64,000 nt of DNA from Pseudomonas profundi (GCF_008638305.1 NZ_VTPZ01000003.1:186001-250000); one strand, 5' to 3'. Positions 45,709-55,131 are shown, numbered from the stretch's first letter. Numbers and translations are program-made. Notes: generated by a model not told the origin, from the letters alone.

Positions 45709-46163
45709 TGGACATTGATCAGCTGCAACGCAGCACGGATGCAGGCGGAGTCACCGCTGGAGCCCCTTACATGAAACAGCTTGAACGTATCCTGCACATT
45801 GAAGACGACGTATCGATTCAGGAAATTGCTCGGGTCGCCCTGGAAGTTCTCGGCGGCTTCACCGTCAGGACCTGCGCCTCCGGGGCCGCAGGCCTGGCCG
45901 CCGTGGAGCACTTTCAGCCGGATCTGATCCTGCTGGATGTGATGATGCCCGAAATGGACGGGCCGGAAACGCTGCGCCAACTCGAACAGATGCAAGTGCT
46001 CGACAGCTGTCCGCTGGTGTTCATGACCGCCAAGATGCAACCCGAAGAGATCGACGAATACAAGCGCCTGGGCGCCGCCGACGTTATTGTCAAACCGTTC
46101 GACCCCATGGCGCTGTCTGACCAACTACGACAGGTCTGGGAGGCTTGGCATGGACAAGGCTGA
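45708..46163 (+). CDS. Single-domain response regulator
   Basis: 151 residues, essentially one REC domain. [17 protein letters not shown] carries the phospho-accepting aspartate, IEDDV the acidic pair, and [10 protein letters not shown] then VIVKPFDPM the signalling residues. No output domain. The start at 45708 overlaps the kinase stop; an internal ATG at 45771 with its own GGAG site would remove 21 residues. It likely shuttles phosphate from the upstream kinase to the HPt domain of the next protein. Confidence 0.9.
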   Translation: MDIDQLQRSTDAGGVTAGAPYMKQLERILHIEDDVSIQEIARVALEVLGGFTVRTCASGAAGLAAVEHFQPDLILLDVMMPEMDGPETLRQLEQMQVLDSCPLVFMTAKMQPEEIDEYKRLGAADVIVKPFDPMALSDQLRQVWEAWHGQG

Positions 46164-47808
46164 ACAACTTCGCCAGCAGCTGGCGATCCTCGCCGATGGC
46201 TTTCGCGAGCGTCTGGATAGCGAACTCCCCGCGCTGGAACAGTTGGTACATGAGCTGCCCGACACATGGCAATCTGCTTCAGACTCGCTGCAGTATATTC
46301 GCGAACAGCTGCACAAGTTGGCCGGTGCGGCGGGCACCTTTGGTTACCCGGCCCTGGGCGCGCGCGCGCGCGAGCTGGAACTCTATGTCCGCGAGCTGAA
46401 GGAACGCGAGCAATGTGACAGCATCTCACGGCAGACCCTGATCGAAGGTTTCAGTCAACTGGCCCTGCTGCGACGCAACGAAACGCAAGAGTCGCCGGTC
46501 GCTCCGCCGCAACCCGCTGATGAGCGCATCGATCGTCCGCACTGCATTCATGTTCTTGAGCACGACGATCAGTTCGCCAATCGTCTGTGTCATACCCTGG
46601 AGAGCTTTGGCTATCAGGTGGTGCTTCACACCCAGACAAGTGAACTCCTGCATGCCTTGAAGGGGGCTGAAGCAGATGCGCTGATTCTAAATATCAGCCC
46701 CGATGCCCAGAACAGCGACTTGCTCGGGAAGCTCCAGGAAATTCAGGCACAACGCACCATGGCTTTGCCGTTGCTCCTGATCAGCGACAACGAGGATTTC
46801 GAACTTCAGTTGAGCGCCGTGCGCGCTGGGGCCCAGGGGCTGTTCACCCGACCGGTGGATCTGGCGAAGCTGGAAGACCGACTCGAGCGCTGCTTCAACA
46901 ATCTGCTAAGCGAGCCGTTCCGCATCCTGTTGGTCGATGACGATGAAACCCTGGCGCAGCGGTATCAGGCGGTGCTGAACAACGCGGCCATGCGCGTGGA
47001 GATCGTCAATGATCCGCGCAGACTGCTCGAGCAAATGGATGCCTTCATGCCGGATGTGATCCTCATGGATATCAATATGCCGGACTATTCGGGGCCCGAG
47101 CTGGCGCAGATCATCCGTCTGGACGACAACTGGTTACGCGTGCCGGTGGTGTATCTGTCTGCCGAGACCGACGTTACCCGGCAGAAGGATGCCCTGCTCA
47201 AGGCCGGGGACGATTTCATCACCAAGCCGATTTCCGACAATGCTCTGGTCAATGCCGTGTATTCCCGCGCCCAGCGCGCCAGGCTGCTCAGCCAGGCGTT
47301 GGCGCGCGACAGTCTGACCGGCCTGCTCAAACACGCCGACATCAAGGAGCAGGTGGAAATCGAACTGGAGCGCGCTTGCCGCACGCACCGCCCGGTGAGC
47401 ATCGCCATGATCGACATCGATCACTTCAAATCGGTCAACGATCAGCACGGGCACGCGGTGGGCGACAGCGTGATTCGCGCGCTGGCCAACCTGTTGCGCC
47501 AGCGCCTGCGCAAGATCGACCGTCTGGGGCGCTATGGCGGCGAGGAGTTCGTCGCGGTGTTGCCCGATTGTCACGCGGCAGACGCCAAGCGCATCCTCGA
47601 TGAGATCCGCGTTGCTTTCAACGAACTGCAATTCAGCGGCAGCAATGGCCTGTTCCGCTGCAGTTTCAGCGCCGGTATCAGCGCCTGCCAGGCACCACTG
47701 TGGGAGCCCCGTGAGCAGCTGGAGCGGGCCGATGCCAAGCTGTACCTGGCGAAATCGCAGGGCCGCAACTGTGTGATCGCTGCGGCCGAGCGGCCTGATG
47801 CTGTCTGA
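46150..47808 (+). CDS. HPt-REC-REC-GGDEF diguanylate cyclase
   Basis: 552 residues. N-terminal HPt domain with histidine H55 in LHKLAGAAG. A first REC-like domain (about 135-250) lacks the phospho-aspartate (Asn181 in LILNIS), so it is a pseudo-receiver. A second REC (about 258-375) is intact with D307 in LMDINMP. The GGDEF domain (about 385-545) has an active GGEEF at 463-467 and an RKID inhibitory site five residues before it. It should make c-di-GMP under phosphorelay and product control. GGGAGG precedes the ATG; it overlaps the REC gene by 14 bases. Confidence 0.92.
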   Translation: MDKAEQLRQQLAILADGFRERLDSELPALEQLVHELPDTWQSASDSLQYIREQLHKLAGAAGTFGYPALGARARELELYVRELKEREQCDSISRQTLIEGFSQLALLRRNETQESPVAPPQPADERIDRPHCIHVLEHDDQFANRLCHTLESFGYQVVLHTQTSELLHALKGAEADALILNISPDAQNSDLLGKLQEIQAQRTMALPLLLISDNEDFELQLSAVRAGAQGLFTRPVDLAKLEDRLERCFNNLLSEPFRILLVDDDETLAQRYQAVLNNAAMRVEIVNDPRRLLEQMDAFMPDVILMDINMPDYSGPELAQIIRLDDNWLRVPVVYLSAETDVTRQKDALLKAGDDFITKPISDNALVNAVYSRAQRARLLSQALARDSLTGLLKHADIKEQVEIELERACRTHRPVSIAMIDIDHFKSVNDQHGHAVGDSVIRALANLLRQRLRKIDRLGRYGGEEFVAVLPDCHAADAKRILDEIRVAFNELQFSGSNGLFRCSFSAGISACQAPLWEPREQLERADAKLYLAKSQGRNCVIAAAERPDAV

Positions 47809-47836
47809 ACAGAGTTTCGAGGAGGTTCTGGTTTGC

Positions 47837-48214
47837 TTAATGAATCGGCCGGTGCATAACGCCGAATCGTTCTGCCATAGCGCACAACCGCTTATCCAGC
47901 GTCCAGATTTGCGCCCGAGGCGTGACCAGGGTCGAAGCAAGCAGCATTAAATCGACAAGGCCACAACCCATGCCATACAAACGTTCACGCTGGATAAGAT
48001 CTACGGTTTCCTGAACGCTAGCTTGTTGAGCCTGTTTCAGCCTACCAAGCCAGGACAGAGTCTGGTTGCGACTCGGAGGGGTCCCGCAGGCAATTTCACC
48101 AACGATTAGCCGATGCGTTAATACCTGATCAAACTCAAGAAGACGAACCAGGGCATCGTTGCCGTGACGAAAGTGATCGACCCAAACCGATGTGTCGACT
48201 ATCACCTCGCTCAA
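47837..48214 (-). CDS. vapC: VapC-type PIN-domain toxin
   Basis: 125 residues. PIN catalytic acids are visible: D7 in IVDTSVWVD, E in VGEIACG, D in GLVDLMLL and D in TLDKRL. VapC toxins are ribonucleases, many of which cut initiator tRNA or rRNA. Overlaps its antitoxin gene by four bases (ATGA), the usual arrangement. Convergent with the cyclase gene. Confidence 0.9.
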   Translation of the reverse strand: MSEVIVDTSVWVDHFRHGNDALVRLLEFDQVLTHRLIVGEIACGTPPSRNQTLSWLGRLKQAQQASVQETVDLIQRERLYGMGCGLVDLMLLASTLVTPRAQIWTLDKRLCAMAERFGVMHRPIH

Positions 48215-48414
48215 TCTGGAGCCTCCACGCTGCGCCGGGGGATATCTTGCATTTCGGGCATGGTTGCGCCAAGCGCTGCGAGTCGCTTGGCCGATTGGAC
48301 TCGAATGAAGGTCTTCACTGCCTCTCTGAAAAGCTCATTCCTATCCATCGCCGGATCGGCAACTTCCAGCGCCTCTTCGTACAATGCGTCATCAATCGTA
48401 ACGGTTGTTCTCAT
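48211..48414 (-). CDS. vapB: VapB-type ribbon-helix-helix antitoxin
   Basis: 67 residues. MRTTVTIDDALYEEAL is a ribbon-helix-helix DNA-binding strand and first helix; the C-terminal part (PEMQDIPRRSVEAPD) would block the toxin. It also autoregulates the operon. First gene of the pair. Confidence 0.88.
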   Translation of the reverse strand: MRTTVTIDDALYEEALEVADPAMDRNELFREAVKTFIRVQSAKRLAALGATMPEMQDIPRRSVEAPD

Positions 48415-48563
48415 CTGGAATCCTCATTACATCAATATTGATGCCATCATGCATCAGGACCAATGAAGAGACAAACAAGACCGCGCGTCTATACTCACCA
48501 CATTCCAGAAGCTCCAAGTGCGCGAAGAGCTGACCGAGCTGTGCAGGGATTTGATAGAGCCGC

Positions 48564-50222
48564 CTAAAGCTCTCCGCGCCGCGCCATGTCGCCTATGCGG
48601 TCAGCCGTGCGGCAGGCGATAGCCTGGATGGTGAGTGACGGATTAACACCGCCGGAAGTTGGAAATACCGAGCCGTCGCAGATCCACAGATTGCGGATAT
48701 CCCAGCTGCGGCAATCGGCGTTGACCACGCTGGTGCGTGGGTCATCGCCCATTCTGGCGGTGCCCATCAGATGCGCGGTGCCCTCGGTCTCGGACCATAT
48801 CTCGCGTGCGTCGATGCCTTCCAGACCGCCACGCAAAAAACGCATCGCATGATTGATCAACCGCAGATCGTTATCGCAGAAGGAATAACTGACGCGCGCG
48901 ATGGGCAAGCCGTAGGCATCGCGCTCGTCTGCCAGGCTGACCCTGTTGCGTTCCTGGGGCAGCGTCTCGCCGACAATCTTCAGGCCCACCTGATGATTGT
49001 ACTTCTCCATCTCATCAACCAGCGCCTGGCCCCACAGACCGCGATTGCCGACCTGGGTTTCGGCCCAGGCGGCCGGCAGCGGCCCCTGACTCATGAAGGC
49101 ATAACCACCGAAGAAGTCCTTGTTGTCGTCGCAGTAGTTCCAGTGTTCGCTGATAGCCAGTGAAGGTGGGCCCTTGTACCAGCGGATTTCGTCGTCGACC
49201 AGCCCCCAGGCCGCCTGGTTGCTGTGCACCATCAGATTCTTGCCGACCAGTCCTGAGCTATTGGCCAGCCCATCCGGATAACGCGGGCAGGCCGAATTAA
49301 GCAAAAGCCGGGGCGTTTCAATGGCGTAGCCGGCTACCACCACATGACGGGCGCGCTGGAAATGCCAGCTGCCATCCCGGTGATAATGCACACCACTGGC
49401 CAGGCCGTCCGGACCGGTCTCGATGCGTCCGACCATAGCCAGGTCACGCACCTCCGCGCCGCCTTTCAGCGCCCGCGGCAGCCAGGTATTCAACACGCTC
49501 TGCTTGGCATTGGTTGAACAACCGGTCACACAGAACCCCCGGTAAACGCAGGGCGGCGCTTGGTCCCGCGGTGCCGAGAGTGTCGCTAACGGGGTTGACG
49601 TCCAGTCGATGCCTTGCGCTTCACAGGCGCGCGCCAGGGCCAGCGCCGAGGCGTTGAGCTCGTGTTGGCGATAGGGATAGCGCGGACGCTTGGGTCCCCA
49701 CGGATAGCGGACCGGACCCGAAATACCCAGCACCTGCTCAACTTCACGGTAGTAGTGCCACATGTCTTGCCAGTCAATCGGCCAATCGACGCCATAGCCC
49801 AGCAGACTGCGCGATCTGAACCATTCAGGACGGAACCGCAGCGATACCATGGCGTAATGCACAGTACTGCCGCCAACGGCCTTGCCACTGTTATTGGTGC
49901 CGAGCACCAGCGGGTTATCGCCGCTGCATACCCGCTCATCGGTCCAGAACAGCTTCTGCTGATGTTCTTCATCGGAGGCGAATTCCGACAGCGGCCGCCA
50001 CCATGCGCCGGCGTCGAAGGCCACCACTGAAAAACCTGCCTCGGCGAGTTTCGCAGCCAGCGTACCGCCGCCCGCGCCCGTACCGACGATGGCGAAATCC
50101 ACCGGCTCGTCGAGCGGATACTCGCGCATCGGCACCCAACCGGTCGGGCTGAACACATCCGGCGCGCGTCCGCCACGGGCACGCGGTGTTTCCAGCGCCT
50201 CGAGATACAACTCAGCGGACAT
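48564..50222 (-). CDS. GMC-family oxidoreductase
   Basis: 552 residues. FAD-binding VGTGAGGGTLAAKLAEAGFSV (about 48-68), the substrate-binding region with the Cys cluster CVYRGFCVTGC, and C-terminal GTARMGDDPRTSVVNADCR and WICDGSVFPTSGGVNPSLTIQA typical of glucose-methanol-choline oxidoreductases. It resembles the flavoprotein subunit of gluconate 2-dehydrogenase, but no Tat or Sec signal is visible. Its start overlaps the stop of the subunit-3-like gene by 11 bases. Last gene of a five-gene operon; substrate unknown, perhaps a sugar or sugar acid. Confidence 0.88.
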   Translation of the reverse strand: MSAELYLEALETPRARGGRAPDVFSPTGWVPMREYPLDEPVDFAIVGTGAGGGTLAAKLAEAGFSVVAFDAGAWWRPLSEFASDEEHQQKLFWTDERVCSGDNPLVLGTNNSGKAVGGSTVHYAMVSLRFRPEWFRSRSLLGYGVDWPIDWQDMWHYYREVEQVLGISGPVRYPWGPKRPRYPYRQHELNASALALARACEAQGIDWTSTPLATLSAPRDQAPPCVYRGFCVTGCSTNAKQSVLNTWLPRALKGGAEVRDLAMVGRIETGPDGLASGVHYHRDGSWHFQRARHVVVAGYAIETPRLLLNSACPRYPDGLANSSGLVGKNLMVHSNQAAWGLVDDEIRWYKGPPSLAISEHWNYCDDNKDFFGGYAFMSQGPLPAAWAETQVGNRGLWGQALVDEMEKYNHQVGLKIVGETLPQERNRVSLADERDAYGLPIARVSYSFCDNDLRLINHAMRFLRGGLEGIDAREIWSETEGTAHLMGTARMGDDPRTSVVNADCRSWDIRNLWICDGSVFPTSGGVNPSLTIQAIACRTADRIGDMARRGEL

Positions 50223-50853
50223 GGCGATTCAACTCCCGCGCTCTGGATTCAGCCCCTGGCCTGGCTTCAGCAGGTTCCCAGGCGTCACGGTGATTGGCGC
50301 CCAGACGTACATAGCCCCGGGGCGCTGCGGGGCCGCCGAACCCTACTTCATTCCAGGCTACCGGGTGGCGGTAATAGGCGGCGGCGATGTCGTGCGCCAG
50401 GCGCAGACTGAAAAACAAGCGAGACGGCATGCCCTGCCAGGCAGGGTGAACCAGGTCGCCGGCCTGCGCATCGGCTAGCAGCTCGTCCTGTTGCGTGCGG
50501 CTCAGCCCGGCGAAGCCTTCAGCATGGCGATCCAGCGCTTCGGCATCCAGCGCGGCCAGGCCGATGCGCCAGGCTTGCCGGAACGGGGGCAGCCGCGCGT
50601 CCCGATAGCCGTCACCGTGGTCGGCAAGCAAGCGCGCGTCAATCAGCGCCGCCAGGGGTACCTCGGGCCGATTCTGCGGTTGCGGTACGACACAGGCACA
50701 GAGCGCACACAAAATGGTCCATTGCGTGGCGTCCAGAAACCGCGGCTCACGCGGAATGGCCAGACGCGCGTCCACAATCTGTCGGGTCACGTCGTTCCAG
50801 GATGGCCCGCCCCGTTTGGACTGCACGTCATATTCGGGGTATCGCCGGCTCAT
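50212..50853 (-). CDS. Gluconate 2-dehydrogenase subunit 3-like protein
   Basis: 213 residues from the ATG at 50853, which overlaps the stop of the membrane-protein gene (ATGA). Family hallmarks are ATQWTILCALCACVVPQP and the later LFFSLRLAHDIAAAYYRHPVAWNEVGFGGPAAPRGYV. In gluconate dehydrogenases this small subunit helps export and attach the GMC flavoprotein; here it lacks a recognisable signal peptide. Pairing with the GMC gene makes a two-subunit dehydrogenase likely. Confidence 0.8.
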   Translation of the reverse strand: MSRRYPEYDVQSKRGGPSWNDVTRQIVDARLAIPREPRFLDATQWTILCALCACVVPQPQNRPEVPLAALIDARLLADHGDGYRDARLPPFRQAWRIGLAALDAEALDRHAEGFAGLSRTQQDELLADAQAGDLVHPAWQGMPSRLFFSLRLAHDIAAAYYRHPVAWNEVGFGGPAAPRGYVRLGANHRDAWEPAEARPGAESRARELNRHVR

Positions 50854-51812
50854 GGCGCCAGCTCCCGGCCATCTTCCAGCAAGGTATGCGCGGCCAGCCC
50901 GGCGAATGCCAGACCGGTGAAGCTCGGCGGAGCCGGTAAGGGCGGGCCCGCTTGCAGGTTCTGTCGCCAGTTGCGCCAACCGCCGTGGTTGCGGGCAATA
51001 CCCAGCGCATGGAAACCCGCGCCCGCAAGCCCCATTACCGCAGTGAAACGCAGGACCAACCGGGACAACCAACGCAACCGGCCGTATGCCGGACCCGCCG
51101 CTACGGTGGCGACCAGCAGGCCGGCGGCCAATGGGGGAGCGCTTACCGGAATGTACATTGCCGGGTTCTGAAAGGCGCCGCGAAAATGCAACAGACCAGC
51201 CTCCAATGCCGTGCCGAGCAACCCGGCCGCAGCCATCAACCCGACCGATTGGCCAACCGGCAAGCCGAATATCCGCGGGATAAAGTCCTGTGTCTCACCA
51301 CGCAGGCGCTCGGAGAAGTAACCCAGTACTCCGGACAAAACCAACGCAGAGGGTGCACCAACAGGCGCCGCGTAGAACAGATTACTCCAGCTCAACCGGC
51401 CCGGACGCTTGCCGATGTTGTAGAGATGGAATGCGGTCCCGGCCAGACCGGTTCCTATCGTGCCGACGTAAACGGCGTTGCGCAGCGGGTTATTGCCAGC
51501 GCGGGGATCCTGCTGCCCCTGCCCGCTTATCACCAGCGAGAGCACCGAGGTCACTAGCGGCGTGTACATTGCGCGATTCTGGAAATCACCGCGGTAGTGT
51601 TCCATCGCGCTGTCCGCCGCCACGGAGAACGCCAGCAAACCTGCGCCACGGTTCAGCGTGTGCGCCGCGTCCAGCATGACGTGTTCCCGCCCGTGGGTAT
51701 GCAACAGACGGCCCCGTCCTGGCCGCTCGTGTCTCTGCCAGAGCAATGACGCCAGGCTCAAAAGCGTGGTGACGCCGGCTGCCAGCGCCCTGAGCTGGGT
51801 TCTGGAGAACAT
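50850..51812 (-). CDS. Duplicated multi-pass membrane protein of unknown function
   Basis: 320 residues, hydrophobic, about eight to ten membrane segments. It is built from two related halves: YRGDFQNRAMYTPL in the first matches FRGAFQNPAMYIPV in the second, and GLAGTAFHLYNIGKR matches GLAGAGFHALGIARN, each followed by a Pro-rich segment. The conserved His residues at these repeats could bind haem or metal. No family is recognised. Being fused by overlap to the subunit-3-like gene, it may be the membrane anchor or electron acceptor of the dehydrogenase. Confidence 0.75.
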   Translation of the reverse strand: MFSRTQLRALAAGVTTLLSLASLLWQRHERPGRGRLLHTHGREHVMLDAAHTLNRGAGLLAFSVAADSAMEHYRGDFQNRAMYTPLVTSVLSLVISGQGQQDPRAGNNPLRNAVYVGTIGTGLAGTAFHLYNIGKRPGRLSWSNLFYAAPVGAPSALVLSGVLGYFSERLRGETQDFIPRIFGLPVGQSVGLMAAAGLLGTALEAGLLHFRGAFQNPAMYIPVSAPPLAAGLLVATVAAGPAYGRLRWLSRLVLRFTAVMGLAGAGFHALGIARNHGGWRNWRQNLQAGPPLPAPPSFTGLAFAGLAAHTLLEDGRELAP

Positions 51813-51851
51813 CGCGACTCCTTAAATTCCGTCAAATTCTGTCGGGTTGCG

Positions 51852-52961
51852 TCAGATTGCGTAGCGCCGGGCATCGGCGTGGCGAAATTCCAACCCGTGC
51901 CCGGGCTGATCTAGATCAGGCCTGATCACCCCTTCCCGGGCCTGCGGGGCGTCTTCGAAGAGCATGCTTTCAAGCCGCACATGGTCCTGAAACCATTCGA
52001 TATGGCGCAGACGCGGCGCAGCGCAGGCCACGTGCCGATGCAAGGCCGGCGCGCAATGCGCCGAAAGGTCGACATGGAACGCCTCGCACAGCGCTGCCGC
52101 CTGCAGAAAGCCGCTGATACCACCGCAACGCGTCACATCGGCCTGCAGGACATCAACCGCGCCGCTTTCAAGCAGACGGCGGACATCGTCAGGGGTGTAA
52201 GCGTATTCACCAGCGGCGATATCCATCGGCTGGCCGGAGGCACCGATGGCATCGCGTACGGCGCGTAGCCCGCGCACATCGTCGGAACTGACTGGCTCTT
52301 CGAACCAGCTCACCTGTGAATCGGCGATCCGGCGGGCGAAAGCAATAGCGCTGCGGCTGCTATGCGCTCCGTTGGCGTCGATAAACAGACCGGCATCGCC
52401 TATCGCCTGTCGCGCCTCCTCCACACGGTGAATATCCGCAGCCGGGTCCGCGCCCACTTTCATTTTGACCCAGCGGCAGCCGTCATCCCGCGTCCAGGCT
52501 GCGAGCTGCTCACACAGCGAGATGCCGGCCTGGGTAGTGAAGCCACCGCTACCGTAGACAGGGACCGATTCGCGTCTGGCGCCCAGCAGCCGCACCAGCG
52601 GCAGACCGAGCAGCCTGGCCTTGAGATCCCATAGCGCCGTATCGACGGCGGAAATGGCGCAGGCGCACAGCCCGGAGCGCCCGAGATTGCGCACGCTAGC
52701 CCACAATTCATCGAGAATGGCACCGATATCCAGCGCGCTGGCAGCTTCAAGCGCCGGACGCAGCTGCCTGTCGATCAAAGGCACCAGCGAAGCATCGGCG
52801 TAGGTATAACCCAGCCCGGTTTCGCCTGCGGCCTCCAGCTCGACCAATACCAGCGTGGTGGCGGCCCATTGCAGCGTGCCGTCCGCCTCGGGCGCCTCGG
52901 TCGGGAGGCGATAAGCCGAGGCGCGCACGCTGCTGATCAGCGGAGCGGGGGACAAACTCAT
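51852..52961 (-). CDS. Enolase-superfamily (mandelate racemase type) enzyme
   Basis: 369 residues. Catalytic layout is readable: base pair K166/K168 in VKMKVG, Mg ligands D195, E221 and E252, and H302 (AHCAP) paired with D276 as the second base, which is the mandelate-racemase/acid-sugar-dehydratase pattern. No subgroup-specific motif was recognised, so the substrate is probably a sugar acid or alpha-hydroxy acid. It overlaps the TPP enzyme gene by four bases and precedes the membrane-protein gene by 39 bases. Confidence 0.88.
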   Translation of the reverse strand: MSLSPAPLISSVRASAYRLPTEAPEADGTLQWAATTLVLVELEAAGETGLGYTYADASLVPLIDRQLRPALEAASALDIGAILDELWASVRNLGRSGLCACAISAVDTALWDLKARLLGLPLVRLLGARRESVPVYGSGGFTTQAGISLCEQLAAWTRDDGCRWVKMKVGADPAADIHRVEEARQAIGDAGLFIDANGAHSSRSAIAFARRIADSQVSWFEEPVSSDDVRGLRAVRDAIGASGQPMDIAAGEYAYTPDDVRRLLESGAVDVLQADVTRCGGISGFLQAAALCEAFHVDLSAHCAPALHRHVACAAPRLRHIEWFQDHVRLESMLFEDAPQAREGVIRPDLDQPGHGLEFRHADARRYAI

Positions 52962-54775
52962 TGCCCGCCCTGGTCCTTCCCGCTACTGCTGTCGTCAGCC
53001 TGTGGCAGCACGCCCCCAAGCACCTGTTTGACTGTCTGGGTGATGATGCCGCGCTGGTCCGGATCGCCCTGCAACAATGTCGAAGCGTATTGTTTGGCCT
53101 GCTCCAGCTTGATGTGCGGCGGCAGCGGCGGAACGTCCGGGTCAGTCTTGAACTCGATCAACACGGGTCGATCGGAAGCCAGTGCCTCCTCCCAGGCTGC
53201 CGCTACACGGTCTTCACTGTCGACATAGATGCCCTTCAGTCCGATCGATTCGGCGAACTGGTGATAAGGCACGCTGGGAATACGCTGAGCCGCTTCGTAT
53301 TTGGGATCGCCCTCCATGACCCGCTGCTCCCAGGTCACCTGATTGAGATCCTCGTTATTGAATACGGCGCAGATCCACTGCTTGTTGGTCCACTCCTGCC
53401 AATATTTGGCCACTGTTATCAGCTCGGCCATGTTGTTCATCTGCATCGCGCCATCGCCGACCAGAGCAATCACCGGCCGATCAGGATGGGTGAACTTGGC
53501 GGCTATGGCGTAGGGCACACCAGCACCCATGGAGGCCAGCCCGCCGGACAGCGAACACATCATGTCGCGGCGGATCTTGATGTCGCGGGCAAACCAGTTG
53601 GCGGCAGACCCTGAATCGCAGGTGATGATTGCGCGGTCCGGCAGGCGCGGCGACAGTTCGAACGCCACCCGCTGCGGATTGATCGGGTTGGCCGATACCA
53701 TTGCGCGGGCTTCAAGGGTCTGCTCCCAGTCGGCGCGCCAGCCTTCCACTTCCTTGCGCCAGCTGCGATCGGTCTTGTCCTGCAACAGCGGAAGCAACGC
53801 CTGCAAGGTCTCTGCGGCGTCGCCCTCCAGATTCACCTCCATCGGATAGCGCAGGCTGAGCATATCGGCCTTCAGGTCTATCTGCACGCCGCGCGCCTGG
53901 CCTTCTTCAGGGAGAAATTCGGAATAGGGAAAGCCCGATCCGATCATCAGCAAGGTGTCGCATTCGGTCATCAGCTTGTAGCTGGGCTCGGTGCCAAGCA
54001 GGCCGATCGAGCCCGTCACCCAGGGCAGATCGTCGGGCAGCGCAGCCTTGCCCAACAGCGCCTTGGCAACACCAGCACCGAGTTTTTCCGCGATCTGAAT
54101 AACTTCGTCAGTGGCCTGCAGCGCGCCAGCGCCCACCAGAATGGCGACTTTCTTGCCTTCATTCAGCACTTCCGCAGCCAGCCGCAGATCTGCCTCATAG
54201 GGCACCACCCTGGGGCGGCTGTAACCGATACCGGAATGGATAGTGCCGTGGGAGCGCTCAGGTTCGCTGTATTCCATCTCCTGGAGATCGTTAGGCAAAA
54301 TAATTGCGGTGACCTTGCGTTCGCCGTAGGCGGTGCGAATGGCCCGATCGACCAGGTGGCGCACCTGCGAAGGCGCACTGGCTTGCTGCACAAAGGCACC
54401 GGCGACGTCCTTGAACATGGACATCAGATCCAGCTCCTGCTGGTAATGGCCGCCCAGACAGGTACGCGCCTGCTGTCCGGTTATGGCCAGCACCGGCATG
54501 TGGTCCATGCGCGCGTCGTAGAGTCCGGTCAACAGATGCGAAGCGCCCGGGCCGGACGTGGCGATACAGACCCCGAGACCGCCGGAAAACTTGGCGTCAG
54601 CTGAAGCCATGAAGGCCGCCATTTCCTCATGCCGGGCCTGAATGAACTTGATTTTGCCGTTGGCTCGGCTGAGCGCGCCGAACACGCCGTTGATGCCGTC
54701 ACCGGGGTAACCGTAGATGCGGCGTATACCCCACTGGTAAAGCCGTTCGACAAAATATTCGCTGACTGTAGCCAT
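52958..54775 (-). CDS. ThDP-dependent enzyme (pyruvate oxidase/acetolactate synthase fold)
   Basis: 605 residues. N-terminal PYR domain with catalytic Glu in ARHEEMAAFMA, central Rossmann domain, and PP domain with the thiamine motif GDGAMQMNNMAELITVAKYW ending in NN. It resembles PoxB-like enzymes whose true substrate is often unknown. The ATG at 54775 has GAGG upstream; the longer ORF adds 37 residues that are not conserved. First gene of the operon with the mandelate-racemase-type enzyme, so the two may act on the same carbon skeleton. Confidence 0.87.
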   Translation of the reverse strand: MATVSEYFVERLYQWGIRRIYGYPGDGINGVFGALSRANGKIKFIQARHEEMAAFMASADAKFSGGLGVCIATSGPGASHLLTGLYDARMDHMPVLAITGQQARTCLGGHYQQELDLMSMFKDVAGAFVQQASAPSQVRHLVDRAIRTAYGERKVTAIILPNDLQEMEYSEPERSHGTIHSGIGYSRPRVVPYEADLRLAAEVLNEGKKVAILVGAGALQATDEVIQIAEKLGAGVAKALLGKAALPDDLPWVTGSIGLLGTEPSYKLMTECDTLLMIGSGFPYSEFLPEEGQARGVQIDLKADMLSLRYPMEVNLEGDAAETLQALLPLLQDKTDRSWRKEVEGWRADWEQTLEARAMVSANPINPQRVAFELSPRLPDRAIITCDSGSAANWFARDIKIRRDMMCSLSGGLASMGAGVPYAIAAKFTHPDRPVIALVGDGAMQMNNMAELITVAKYWQEWTNKQWICAVFNNEDLNQVTWEQRVMEGDPKYEAAQRIPSVPYHQFAESIGLKGIYVDSEDRVAAAWEEALASDRPVLIEFKTDPDVPPLPPHIKLEQAKQYASTLLQGDPDQRGIITQTVKQVLGGVLPQADDSSSGKDQGGQ

Positions 54776-55011
54776 GGGAACCTCGCTTGATCTGGATGTG
54801 ACTGCATGCAGACAAAGAGAGGCTGACCGCAGGCCGCTGAAGAAGCGCGCGCCCGGGGAGAATGGTCTTGACTGGCTCAGCCTCAAATGCCTGTCATGAG
54901 GTTGTGACCGGAGAGTAGTCTGAGGGTTTCCCTGATTCGGTTAAAGTCGACGATCGCGCGTAGGCATCTTGAGGACCCGCCCGGAATCAAGACTCGATAC
55001 ACGGTGCGTGT

Positions 55012-55075
55012 CCTGGGGGTGTAGCGCGCCTGCGCTACGCCAAACTCGGGAGCCGCTCCAAACCCCGTCGGCGCG
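55012..55075 (+). repeat. REP-like repeat, copy 1
   Basis: 64-base unit whose core is the hairpin palindrome GTAGCGCGCCTGCGCTAC (55021-55038), preceded by CCTGGGGGT and followed by CGCC and a TCGGCGCG end. About 57 of 64 bases match copy 2. The GTAG head and hairpin resemble REP elements of pseudomonads, which are moved by RAYT transposases. Confidence 0.8.
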
Positions 55076-55110
55076 CAGGCGCACGCCAACCCCAGGTTGA
55101 CCCCGCTTCG

Positions 55111-55131
55111 TCGGCGCGTCCGAACGCGGCC
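55111..55131 (+). repeat. Accessory 21-base repeat block
   Basis: A 21-base block beginning TCGGCGCGTCCGAACGCGG recurs at 55271-55291, downstream of each REP-like palindrome, showing that a longer unit was duplicated. Confidence 0.75.
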
